From assembly GCA_002419385.1 (NCBI GenBank), contig DIFZ01000054.1, positions 1-22,849 on the forward strand: a stretch of DNA of 22,849 nt. Direction: 5' to 3'. The DNA comes from Geobacter sp. UBA5735 (GTDB lineage: Bacteria > Desulfobacterota > Desulfuromonadia > Geobacterales > Geobacteraceae). Below the pieces are notes generated by a model. The model was not told the DNA's origin. It saw nothing but the letters and a program-made list of their open reading frames with translations, and made no database searches. Below are positions 1-7,308 of this stretch, piece by piece (the stretch's first letter is position 1; each line of letters opens with the position of its first letter). Both the position numbers and the translations under genes were made by a program.

Positions 1-48
1 AGGTGAGGAAGTCTTTGACAGTAACAGTTGAAAACAAAGGAGGAATCC

Positions 49-684
49 ATGAAAGTCGTAGCGTTTAACGGCAGCCCAAACAAGGAAGGCAATACGTGGC
101 ATGCTATAAAGATGGTCACTGCTGAACTTGAAAATGAAGGGATCGAAACCGAGATCGTGCATGTCGGCAACAAAACAATCAGGGGCTGCACCGCCTGCTA
201 CCACTGCGTAAAGAATAAAAATGAACACTGTGTGTTGCCTGGCGATGAGGTCAATGAATGGATCCAGAAGATGAAACAGGCGGACGGAATCATACTGGGC
301 TCCCCGGTGCATTTCTCCGCCATTGGCGGAACCATGAAATCATTTCTTGATCGTGCTTTCTTCGTAACCAGCGTCAATGACGGCATGCTCCGCCACAAGG
401 CAGGCGCCGCGGTGGTTGCTGTGCGACGCTCCGGCGGCTTACCGACGCTTGACCAGCTGAACAACTTCCTGAACTATGCTGAAATGCTGATTCCAACCTC
501 TAACTATTGGAACGTGATTCATGGCAGAACGCCGGGAGAGGTGGTCCAGGACATCGAGGGAGTACAGATCATGCGGATTCTGGGGAAGAATCTGGCCTGG
601 CTGATGAAACTGGTTGAGCATGGCAAAGGGGCGATTACCCCACCGGAACGAGAGTCCAAAACGTTCTTCAGCTTTATTCACTGA
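49..684 (+). CDS. Iron-sulfur flavoprotein (Isf-like, NADPH-dependent FMN reductase family)
   Basis: A 211-residue flavodoxin-fold protein predicted to bind FMN and pass electrons in the cytoplasm; the physiological partner is unknown. The N-terminus has a beta strand followed by the FMN phosphate loop GSPNKEGNT (residues 8-16). A cysteine cluster C47-x2-C50-x2-C53-x7-C61 follows, the spacing used by archaeal and anaerobic-bacterial Isf proteins to bind a [4Fe-4S] cluster. The motif GSPVHF near residue 85 is the usual second flavin contact. The start at 49 was chosen because AAAGGAGG (36-43) lies 5 bases before this ATG; an in-frame TTG at 28 has no ribosome site. The downstream sequence is decayed DNA, so no operon partner is visible. 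Family assignment is firm; Isf rather than a plain FMN reductase rests on the cysteine spacing. Confidence 0.85.
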   Translation: MKVVAFNGSPNKEGNTWHAIKMVTAELENEGIETEIVHVGNKTIRGCTACYHCVKNKNEHCVLPGDEVNEWIQKMKQADGIILGSPVHFSAIGGTMKSFLDRAFFVTSVNDGMLRHKAGAAVVAVRRSGGLPTLDQLNNFLNYAEMLIPTSNYWNVIHGRTPGEVVQDIEGVQIMRILGKNLAWLMKLVEHGKGAITPPERESKTFFSFIH

Positions 685-815
685 ATGTTGGCCGGCGGAC
701 AATTATCTGGGCACGGGGAAGATCATGTATCACTGTAGGAATCATTTCGCATGCTGCCGCTTTTCCCATGGGGAACGACCTCACGCAGCTTTGTTATATC
801 ACGAAGCGGCGGTGA

Positions 816-1871
816 GCCGAACATGCGGCTGTACTCGCGGCTGAACTGGGAGGAACCACCCTCTTCGTGGGCGATGTCGGCCGCCCCGATCTCTTCCCCG
901 GCAGGGCCCTGGATCTGGCGGCGAAGCTCTTCGGATCCCTCCATGACAAGCTCATGGTCCTCCCCCCCTTCTGCGAGGTCTACCCGGCCCACGGCGCCGG
1001 CTCCCTCTGCGGGCGGGCCATGGGAGCCAAGCGCACCAGCACCGTCGGATACGAAAAGCTCTACAACAGTGCCCTCGCCATCAACGACCGACAGCAGTTC
1101 ATCACGTCACTGACCACCGACATGCCGGAGGCGCCGGATCATTTTTCCCGCTGCAGCGAGATCAACCGTCGCGGTCCGGCACTGGTGGGCGCTCTTCCCG
1201 CCCCCCGGCCGCTGGCGCCCCGGCAGTTCCGTGAAATCATGGCCGGGAACGAGATGCTGGTGCTCGATGTCCGGGACTATTCCGCTTTCGGCGGACAGCA
1301 CCTGCCGGGATCCTACCACATCGACATCACAGGGAATTTTGCCACTTTTGCCGGCTGGGTACTGCCTCCTGAACAGAAAATACTTCTGGTGGCAGATCAG
1401 GCGGACGATGTCGCCCAGGCAGCACTGCTGCTCCGCCGGGTCGGGCTGGACCAGGTCGTGGGGTATCTGGAAGGAGGGGTGTTCGAGTGGGCCAAGGCAG
1501 GTTTTGCCACTGACCATGTTCCCCAGCTTTCGGCCCCCGAACTCAACCGGCGGCTTTCCACCGGCGACGGTCTCGTGCTGGTGGATGTGCGATCAGCGGG
1601 AGAGTACGGCGCAGCCCACGTTTCAGGGGCGCTCCATATCCCTGCCCCCATGCTGCGCACCAAGTATGTCGAACTTGACCCGGACCGCGACATTGCGCTG
1701 GTTTGCAGCACCGGCCACCGATCCAGCCTTGCCGCCAGCATTCTCAAACGCCACGGTTTCTCGCGAGTCTGGAACGTGGCCGGAGGCATGACCGGGTTCA
1801 ACGCCGCCGGGTTCGCACCGGAGTGCCCCCTCTGCGTAGTCCCGCACGGGCCGCGTTTCCTGGGGAAATAA
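816..1871 (+). pseudogene. Metallo-beta-lactamase/double rhodanese protein, N-terminus lost
   Basis: The frame open from 816 to 1871 encodes the second half of an MBL-fold hydrolase of the persulfide-dioxygenase-like type (LFVGDVGRPDL, then PAHGAGSLCG) followed by two rhodanese domains. The first rhodanese domain (LDVRDYSAF...ILLVADQ) lacks a catalytic cysteine. The second keeps one in CSTGHRS near the C-terminus. The N-terminal half of the MBL domain, including the HxHxDH metal motif, is absent: an in-frame stop (TGA, 813-815) lies just upstream, and the first recognisable homology starts at about 850. A GTG at 867 could start a shortened product, but it has no ribosome site and cuts into the MBL core. 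The call is therefore a 5'-truncated pseudogene, although the C-terminal rhodanese could in principle still be made. It sits 16 bases before two sulfur transporter genes, which fits an old sulfur-handling operon. Confidence 0.75.
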
Positions 1872-1887
1872 TACGGGGGTTCAAATC

Positions 1888-2412
1888 ATGCTCACTTTTC
1901 TGACTTTGACCGAATGGTCGCCCTACGCAGTGGGGATTGGCATTGGTCTCCTTTCGTGTGTAGCCTTCGTCCTGTCCGACAAGCCGATCGGTTGTTCAAC
2001 CGCCTTTGCCCGCACCAGCGGCATGCTGGAGGAGCTGGTTCGTGGACGCGGCAAGTTGCTGGATATGGCCTATTACCGCCAGTTTGTTCCGGAAATCGAC
2101 TGGGAATGGATGCTGGTGCTGGGGGTAGTCCTGGGCGCCTGTGCCTCGGCTCTTCTCTCGGGAGAGTTCCGGGTGGAATGGGTTCCTTCACTCTGGGCTG
2201 CCACCTTTGGTTCCGAACTTCTACCTCGGCTTGTAACCGCTTTCTGCGGAGGTATCATCATGGGGTTCGGCGCCCGCTGGGCCGGCGGCTGCACCAGCGG
2301 CCACGGCATCAGCGGCACCCTGCAACTGGCGGTCAGCGGTTGGCTGGCAGTTGTCGCCTTTTTTGCCGGCGGCGGTCTTACCGCCTCCATTATTTACAGC
2401 CTGGGAGGCTGA
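1888..2412 (+). CDS. YeeE/YedE family sulfur-compound transporter, subunit 1
   Basis: A 174-residue membrane protein of the YeeE/YedE (DUF395) family, members of which import thiosulfate or other sulfane-sulfur compounds. Several hydrophobic spans are visible. The conserved cysteine motifs are GCSTAFARTSG (about residue 37) and GGCTSGHGISG (about residue 132), the type thought to relay substrate by transient contacts with cysteines. It is about half the length of single-chain YeeE, so it should pair with the next gene. The ATG at 1888 follows GGGGG (1875-1879) with 8 bases between. The stop overlaps the context of the next gene: only two bases separate the TGA from the next ATG, which implies translational coupling. 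Substrate cannot be read from sequence; thiosulfate is the family-level guess, supported by the neighbouring rhodanese and SulP remnants. Confidence 0.85.
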   Translation: MLTFLTLTEWSPYAVGIGIGLLSCVAFVLSDKPIGCSTAFARTSGMLEELVRGRGKLLDMAYYRQFVPEIDWEWMLVLGVVLGACASALLSGEFRVEWVPSLWAATFGSELLPRLVTAFCGGIIMGFGARWAGGCTSGHGISGTLQLAVSGWLAVVAFFAGGGLTASIIYSLGG

Positions 2413-2414
2413 AC

Positions 2415-2972
2415 ATGTTCTCTGCCTTTCACAGCAACAAATCTCTACAATTGGTTATCGGTCTGGGAATCGGCTTTATCTTCGGCTTCCTGCTTCAGAA
2501 AGGGAATGTCGCCGAATACGATGTGATCGTGGGCCAGCTCCTTTTCCGTGATTTTACCGTGGTAAAGATCATGGTCACCGCCATGGTGACCGGCATGATC
2601 GGGGTCCATGGGTTGAGAAGTCTTGGTCTTGCCCAACTCCACCCCAAGCACGGTTCTCTCGGTATGACCCTGGTTGGTGGGCTGATCTTCGGAGTCGGTT
2701 TTGCCGTGCTCGGTTACTGCCCCGGCACCATCGCCGCAGCCGTGGGCCAAGGAAAGATGGATGCCTGCGTGGGGGGGCTGACGGGGATTATCTTCGGCGC
2801 CGGTCTCTACGCCCACGCCTTCCCCTATCTTTCCCGGACTATCCTTCCAAGGGGCGACTTCGGCGCTCAGACCTTCCCCGAACTGTTCCGTGTCAATCCC
2901 TGGGTGATAATCGTCCCGCTGGCAGTTGCACTTGTCGGCTTGCTTTACTGGCTGGAACGGGCCGGGCTGTAA
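2415..2972 (+). CDS. YeeE/YedE family sulfur-compound transporter, subunit 2
   Basis: A 185-residue membrane protein, the second half of the split YeeE/YedE transporter. Hydrophobic spans alternate with short loops from the N-terminus (LQLVIGLGIGFIFGFLLQ) to the C-terminus. The family motif GYCPGTIAAAVGQG carries the conserved cysteine and a Gly-Gln pair expected in the C-terminal half of YeeE proteins. The ATG at 2415 lies two bases after the stop of subunit 1, so the pair is almost certainly co-transcribed and coupled. Both halves are intact although the genes on either side (MBL-rhodanese and SulP) are broken. That suggests the transporter is still under selection or that the decay is recent. 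Its substrate is inferred, not shown. Confidence 0.85.
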   Translation: MFSAFHSNKSLQLVIGLGIGFIFGFLLQKGNVAEYDVIVGQLLFRDFTVVKIMVTAMVTGMIGVHGLRSLGLAQLHPKHGSLGMTLVGGLIFGVGFAVLGYCPGTIAAAVGQGKMDACVGGLTGIIFGAGLYAHAFPYLSRTILPRGDFGAQTFPELFRVNPWVIIVPLAVALVGLLYWLERAGL

Positions 2973-2990
2973 AGGTCTGCTACTGTGTCC

Positions 2991-3481
2991 ATGGAGCCCT
3001 CAAAAACCGGTCTCGTACCCGATTGGCCCCGCCCGGCACCAGCGGTGGATCGGCGCTCCAGTTGACCACCGGTTTGATCCTTAATGTGAGGGATTCGCAT
3101 CCCCTTACCATGACCCTGGGCCTGGGCGCCATCGGCCTGCTGCTTGTCATGCAACGCCTGACTCCCCGCATCCCCGGGCCACTCGTGGCAGTAATCGTTG
3201 GCACACTGCTGACGACGCTACTCAATCTTGACCTTGCCGGGGTCAAGACTGTCGGAGGTCTTCCCCACGGCCTGCCCCCCTTTGCAATCCCGGATTTTAC
3301 CTTCGGGCAACTGTTTTCCCTGATGCCGGCAGGCCTGACCATCGCCATGATCGGCTACCTTGAGTCATTTGCCGTTGCCGGTCTCATCGCCGACAAGAAG
3401 AAGATGGTCGGCTACTTTCCTTGCAGCAGGCTGTTTCTGAGTTACGAACATCCCGGTGATCGAATCAAGGAAGGAATCTGA
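2991..3481 (+). pseudogene. SulP-family anion permease remnant, internally deleted and 3'-truncated
   Basis: Two pieces of a SulP (sulfate permease-like) gene are visible. The ATG at 2991 opens a short frame reading MEPSKTGLVPDWPRP, which resembles the cytoplasmic start of SulP proteins, and it stops after 24 codons. A second frame, continuous from about 3056 to 3405, encodes the middle of a SulP transporter: hydrophobic spans, then LMPAGLTIAMIGYLES and a lysine-rich turn. The first five or so membrane spans between these pieces are missing. The sequence loses similarity after KKKMVG, ending at 3481 without the last spans or the STAS domain. The gene cannot make a working permease. Its position right after the YeeE pair suggests it belonged to the same sulfur operon. 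Confidence 0.7.
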
Positions 3482-3502
3482 TTCGCATTCCCCTGGCTTT
3501 AG

Positions 3503-3524
3503 AAATACTGCCTTGGCAGTATTT
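3503..3524 (+). terminator. Hairpin after the SulP remnant, possible terminator
   Basis: The arms AAATACTGCC (3503-3512) and GGCAGTATTT (3515-3524) are perfectly complementary around a TT loop, and one more T plus ATT follow. It could end plus-strand transcripts from the sulfur module. The U-run is short and a two-base loop is too tight to fold as drawn, so the stem would open by a pair or two. Confidence 0.4.
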
Positions 3525-3691
3525 TATTGAGGGTGGATATTCCGACGCGAAATCACAATGTATCCCGAGACCACTCGTTCGCCCCCCCCCCGAAAGACGG
3601 GGAGAAGTTGACCGGTCACTGAGCGGACGGGACGAAAAGAGAAGTTGCAATCGAAGATTGCACGAACATCGCAGGAAAACAGTCAAGGCTA

Positions 3692-3716
3692 TGGATCAAA
3701 TCAGGTCCTTGATCCA
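3692..3716 (-). terminator. Inverted repeat downstream of the formate-tetrahydrofolate ligase gene
   Basis: The arms TGGATCAA (3692-3699) and TTGATCCA (3709-3716) are separated by nine bases and lie 49 bases past the stop of the minus-strand ligase gene. No U-run follows on either strand, so it is a weak terminator candidate at best. The rest of 3525-3764 holds a run of ten C (3582-3591) and no gene that could be recognised. Confidence 0.25.
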
Positions 3717-3764
3717 GAATTGCATGCAGTGATCCCGTTTGACACCATATGAAATGAGGCTCGG

Positions 3765-5462
3765 TCAGGCAAGGGGAGCGATCTCGCCGGGATTGCTCAC
3801 GCCGGTTATGGTGCCCTGATCGTCGATGTCGATGTGATAGGCGGCGGGCTTTTTCGACAAGCCTGGCATGCGAAGAATCTCGCCGGTGATGGGGATGAGG
3901 AATCCGGCCCCGGATGAGATCTTGATCTCCCGGACCGTGACGATAAAGTCGCTGGGAAGCCCCAGGAGGTTGGGGTTGTCCGAAAGGGATTGCTGGGTTT
4001 TGGCGATGCAGACCGGCAGTTTATCGAAGCCGTAACGGTTGATCATGTCAAGGTTCTGCCGGGCCAGGGGCTGGTAGTCGATGGAGACGGCGCCGTAGAT
4101 CTCGCTGGCCACCGTGAAGATTTTATCTTCCACGGGCTGGTTCCAGTCGTACAGCGGGCGGTAATCGCCGGGCGTAGCGGAGAGGATCGCGACCGTCTTT
4201 TCCGCCAGTTCCAGCCCGCCTTCGCCGCCCAGACGGAAGATGTCGCAGGGCGCGATGTTCATCCCTTCGTCTTCCGCCGCTCTAACGACAGCTTCCACTT
4301 CTTCATCCGTATCGGAAGGAAAGCGGTTCAAGGCAATGACACAGGGGACATGGAACTTGTCGATGTTCTGATAGTGCTTCCGGAGATTCGCCATGCCGAG
4401 AACAGCCGCCCGGGGATTGGACCGGTCGAGTTCCGCGCGGTCGATGCCCGCGTGGTATTTCAGGGCGCGCACCGTCGCCACGAGGACGACGATGCGTGGA
4501 TTCAGGCCTCCGTAAGGGGCAACGATGTCGAAGAACTTCTCCGCACCCAGGTCGAAGCCGAAGCCCGCCTCGGTAACGACATAATCGGCGAGGCGGAGCG
4601 CCAGGTCGGTGCCGATGATGCTGCTCGTCCCCTGGGCGATGTTGGCGAACGGTCCGCCATGGATGATAGCCGGGACATTCTCCGTGGTCTGGACCAGATT
4701 CGGCAGGAGGGCATATTTCAAAAGAGCCGTGACGGCTCCTTCGACTTTCAGATCACCGGCCATCACCGGCCGTTTGTCGTGGGTGAAGCCCACCAGGATC
4801 TTGCGGATTTTTTCCTTCAGTTCCGCATAGGACCGTGAGAGGCACAGGATGGCCATGATCTCGCTGGAGGGGACGATATCGAATCCCGTCTCCCGGGGGA
4901 GACCGTTTGCGGAGCCGCCGAGGCCGATGACGATGTCCCGGAGGAAGCGGTCATTCATGTCGAGAACACGTCGCCAGGTGATTTTCCGCGGATCGATGTG
5001 CAGGGGGTTGTCGTGATAGACCGAATTGTCCAGCATGGCCGACAAGAGGTTGTGGGCGCTCTCAACGGCTGGAAAATCATTGGTGAAATGGAGATTGATG
5101 TCGTCCACCGGGTGAACCCGGGAGAGTCCTCCCCCCGTTGCGCCGCCCTTCATGCCGAAAACGGGGCCGAGGGACGGCTCCCGAAGTGCGGCAATGGTGG
5201 ACTTCCCCAATCTGGCCAGGGCCTGGGCGAGCCCGATGGAGACGGTGGTTTTCCCCTCGCCGGCCGGCGTGGGGGTCATGGCCGAAACAAGAATCAGGGA
5301 GGCATCGGAGCGCCGTTCAGAACGGTGAATCGCTTCCAGCCTGACCTTGGCCTTGTAACGGCCGTAGCATTCCAGATCTTCGTCCGCAAGGCCGATGGAT
5401 GCCGCAATGTCCGCAATGGGTTTCAGTACCGGTGCCGGCTGTTGATGGGAGCGTCGGGTCAT
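3765..5462 (-). CDS. fhs: Formate-tetrahydrofolate ligase (formyltetrahydrofolate synthetase)
   Basis: A 565-residue cytoplasmic enzyme that joins formate to tetrahydrofolate with ATP to give 10-formyltetrahydrofolate, the formate entry step of the Wood-Ljungdahl methyl branch and of one-carbon metabolism. The length matches the family (about 555-570). The phosphate-binding loop PTPAGEGKTT lies near residues 65-75. The conserved stretch EPSLGPVFGMKGGATGGG follows, and FGFDLGAEKF and IALNRFPSDT are further family signatures. No frameshift or missing block was seen. The ATG at 5462 comes 4 bases after the stop of the upstream ACT-domain gene, whose last codons supply the weak GCAGG ribosome site, so translation is probably coupled. 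The enzyme could serve purine/thymidylate synthesis, formate assimilation or glycine/serine turnover; the window does not decide. Confidence 0.96.
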   Translation of the reverse strand: MTRRSHQQPAPVLKPIADIAASIGLADEDLECYGRYKAKVRLEAIHRSERRSDASLILVSAMTPTPAGEGKTTVSIGLAQALARLGKSTIAALREPSLGPVFGMKGGATGGGLSRVHPVDDINLHFTNDFPAVESAHNLLSAMLDNSVYHDNPLHIDPRKITWRRVLDMNDRFLRDIVIGLGGSANGLPRETGFDIVPSSEIMAILCLSRSYAELKEKIRKILVGFTHDKRPVMAGDLKVEGAVTALLKYALLPNLVQTTENVPAIIHGGPFANIAQGTSSIIGTDLALRLADYVVTEAGFGFDLGAEKFFDIVAPYGGLNPRIVVLVATVRALKYHAGIDRAELDRSNPRAAVLGMANLRKHYQNIDKFHVPCVIALNRFPSDTDEEVEAVVRAAEDEGMNIAPCDIFRLGGEGGLELAEKTVAILSATPGDYRPLYDWNQPVEDKIFTVASEIYGAVSIDYQPLARQNLDMINRYGFDKLPVCIAKTQQSLSDNPNLLGLPSDFIVTVREIKISSGAGFLIPITGEILRMPGLSKKPAAYHIDIDDQGTITGVSNPGEIAPLA

Positions 5463-5466
5463 AAGC

Positions 5467-6006
5467 TTACCTGCAGATCACTGCTTCAAACCGGATATCG
5501 ATGTTGGATTCATCACCGATATGGTAGAGGTCGTTTTTCAGATCCAGAATCTTCACGGACGGCGGCAGGGAGAAAAAACAGACCATCTGAAAGATGCTGG
5601 CGCCCGTGACAGGATTATTATCCACATTGGTTGAGATGTCATCAATGTTGATGCCTCTGCCATGCAGGGCCTTGCAGATCTGATGGATGATCCCCGGACG
5701 GTCGATGGAGGTGGCGATCAGCTTGTATGGGATAGACGGTGAGACCTCCCGCTGCAACGGCGCCTTGGTCTTACGGACGAAGACATCAATTCCCGTCTTC
5801 TTGCGCAGGCTGTCCAGGTCCGTGATGAGTCTCTCCACATTGTCCGTGCTCCCCGAAGTAAGGATGGTCATGCCGAACTCCCCCCCCAGGACACAGCCAC
5901 GGGATCGCTCGATGTTAATACCCCGCGCCGTGAAAAATTCCGCTATCTGCTTCACCAGACCCGGGCTGTCCGGCCCCATGAATGAAAAAACAACGTAGTA
6001 TCTCAT
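5467..6006 (-). CDS. Double ACT-domain protein, GcvR-like
   Basis: A 179-residue cytoplasmic protein built of two ACT domains. The first (residues 1-75) starts YYVVFSFMGPDSPGLVKQIAEFF. The second (about 93-175) starts YKLIATSIDRPGIIHQICKAL. ACT domains bind small ligands, usually amino acids, at domain interfaces. The two-ACT arrangement and the D-x-P-G-[LI] motifs are those of the glycine-cleavage repressor-associated protein GcvR and related proteins; no catalytic domain is attached. The ATG at 6006 has GGAG seven bases upstream. It is transcribed just ahead of formate-tetrahydrofolate ligase with a 4-base gap, so it may sense glycine or another one-carbon related metabolite and control that step. 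The ligand and the partner are inferred. The shadow frames on the other strand are not coding. Confidence 0.85.
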   Translation of the reverse strand: MRYYVVFSFMGPDSPGLVKQIAEFFTARGINIERSRGCVLGGEFGMTILTSGSTDNVERLITDLDSLRKKTGIDVFVRKTKAPLQREVSPSIPYKLIATSIDRPGIIHQICKALHGRGINIDDISTNVDNNPVTGASIFQMVCFFSLPPSVKILDLKNDLYHIGDESNIDIRFEAVICR

Positions 6007-6028
6007 CGGTCGACTCCGTAGTGTTCCC

Positions 6029-6052
6029 CTGTTTCAACTCACACTGAAACAG
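6029..6052 (-). promoter_or_regulatory. Inverted repeat upstream of the ACT-domain/fhs operon
   Basis: CTGTTTCA (6029-6036) and TGAAACAG (6045-6052) are perfect inverted arms eight bases apart, lying 23-46 bases upstream of the ACT-gene start. The size and place fit an operator overlapping a promoter or 5' leader. No known regulator consensus was recognised. No clear -10/-35 pair could be fixed. Confidence 0.35.
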
Positions 6053-6201
6053 CCATGCCTCCGCGGCAACCCTGAATGAATAACATCCTGACTACTTCCT
6101 TAGCCGCCCCGCGGACTGGTGTCAAGAAAATATTTCCAAACAGCAGCTATCATTTCTTGTCTCGCCAATAGTTGGTGGCAACAGCACCCGAGAGGAAAGC
6201 A

Positions 6202-6243
6202 CATTGCCACCTCACTCGTGAAATCATGAGTGAGGTGGCAATG
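6202..6243 (-). terminator. Long hairpin after the M24 peptidase gene
   Basis: Sixteen-base perfect arms (6202-6217 and 6228-6243, core GCCACCTCACTC) flank a ten-base loop, starting 19 bases past the stop of the M24 peptidase. It is the natural 3' end of that transcript, but the minus strand shows no U-run after it, so it may act as an mRNA-stabilising stem or an imperfect terminator. Confidence 0.5.
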
Positions 6244-6261
6244 ATCCAGTGGTACAAGCTG

Positions 6262-6930
6262 TCAGACGAGCAGGTCTTCGTAAAAAGCACCGAAGGTGTT
6301 CTGCGAATTCCGGATATGGATCTCAACCATCCAGATATTAGCCTTGGGGTGAAATGCAACCTCGTGTAACGGACCTTCATAGTGTTCCGCACTGGAATAG
6401 TCGCCCAGGCGATGCCCGCCCAGATCCATGTTCAATTCCCAGCCCAGATCTTTCGCCATTTTCTGTGCGAAGTCATACAACTCGACACCGGTTGCCGATT
6501 CGTTTTTCCACTTTGCCGCGACGGCTTCGAAGATCTTTCTGGCGTCAACCGCGCACCGCTTCATTTCCGTATTGCTCCCGGTCACGAAGGTGTCGCCGGC
6601 ATCCCCTTCGTAGCCATCCCAGACAGGGGCGATGTCGATGAAATAGATGTCGTCCCCGCCCAGGCGGACTCCCGGCACGGAATCGGCGCCGAAGGTTATG
6701 GTGGTGTTGCTGCCGAAGCGAATGTAGGGTTTGTGGAATGCCTTGGTCGCGCCCATTTCCCGCAGGGTGTCAACCACCACTTTGTTGGCATCCTCTTCCA
6801 GCATCCCGACCTGCACCCGGGAAGCAATCAGTTTCACCGCCTCTTGGGCCTTTGCCCTGATTTCCAGCATTTTCTCCACGGAAAAATCCGCACCGGTTTT
6901 CTCTATCGTTGCCGAATCAAGCTTTGTCAT
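6262..6930 (-). CDS. M24-family metallopeptidase (creatinase/aminopeptidase-P fold)
   Basis: A 222-residue single-domain member of the pita-bread M24 family, which holds Met- and Pro-type aminopeptidases and non-peptidase relatives. All five expected metal ligands can be placed: the two aspartates 11 residues apart in DIAPVWDGYEGD, the histidine in GGHRLGD, the glutamate in VEIHIRN and the last glutamate in GAFYEDLL. There is no N-terminal creatinase domain. The motifs around the histidine and the first glutamate depart from the usual GHGIG and EPG forms, so the substrate may not be a normal peptide. The start at 6930 has AAAGGAG eight bases upstream; a longer frame to 7011 has no ribosome site. 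It is preceded by a 213-base leader and a strong FNR-type promoter, suggesting expression without oxygen. No operon partner is seen. Confidence 0.8.
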   Translation of the reverse strand: MTKLDSATIEKTGADFSVEKMLEIRAKAQEAVKLIASRVQVGMLEEDANKVVVDTLREMGATKAFHKPYIRFGSNTTITFGADSVPGVRLGGDDIYFIDIAPVWDGYEGDAGDTFVTGSNTEMKRCAVDARKIFEAVAAKWKNESATGVELYDFAQKMAKDLGWELNMDLGGHRLGDYSSAEHYEGPLHEVAFHPKANIWMVEIHIRNSQNTFGAFYEDLLV

Positions 6931-7148
6931 AGTCGCGACTCCTTTGTCCTCTGATGTTAAACAGCCATGGCACCGCCAATTCCGCCGGCATGCCGTTCCG
7001 TCACCATTCACTCGCTGCTTGCCGAATTCCCTCCTTTCACAAGGTACTCCGCCCTGAACCCGTCACGGTTCCCGTCAGGCAAAGCACGTGCAGGGCTCCT
7101 GGCTGTGGCGGACAGGGAGCCGGTCCAGGTTCTCTGCGGTTGCAGGAG

Positions 7149-7190
7149 ATCTTACCCGAAACGTAAGAACAGATCCTTGATGCACATCAA
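7149..7190 (-). promoter_or_regulatory. FNR/CRP-family box with class-II spaced -10
   Basis: TTGAT-GCAC-ATCAA (7177-7190) is a perfect match to the FNR consensus TTGAT-N4-ATCAA. On the minus strand, TAAGAT (7154-7149) lies exactly 22 bases after the box, where the -10 of a class-II activated promoter (box centred at -41.5) should be. On the plus strand no such -10 is found. It therefore points at the M24 peptidase gene, with a predicted transcript start near 7142. Which FNR-like protein binds is unknown. Confidence 0.65.
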
Positions 7191-7237
7191 GAATCACGGA
7201 ATCATAAACCCTGCAGGCACAACAGTCGGGCGGCAGA

Positions 7238-7276
7238 TAAAACACTGGCCGATTCCCGGAAGAAATCGGCCAGTGT
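7238..7276 (-). terminator. Rho-independent terminator of hcp
   Basis: Perfect 13-base arms (ACACTGGCCGATT at 7242-7254 and its complement at 7264-7276) enclose a nine-base loop. On the minus strand they are followed by TTTTAT. It begins 33 bases past the hcp stop and is the best terminator in the window apart from the one after the GRE. Confidence 0.85.
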
Positions 7277-7308
7277 GCTGGATACCTGAACAAACTTTCA
7301 AGAACTGC

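Noticed and set aside
1914..2414. The upstream extension (frame +1) of the second YeeE gene to a 352-residue protein
   Set aside because: The extension runs out of frame over the first YeeE gene and reads as low-complexity Arg/His-rich sequence; the ATG at 2415 is the real start.
3990..4838. A 282-codon plus-strand frame opposite fhs
   Set aside because: Antisense to a clear formate-tetrahydrofolate ligase, with no ribosome site and no domain.
6931..7011. An N-terminal cysteine-containing extension of the M24 peptidase starting at GTG 7011
   Set aside because: The nearest ribosome-like site is 17 bases away, whereas ATG 6930 has AAAGGAG at good spacing and the family N-terminus fits there.
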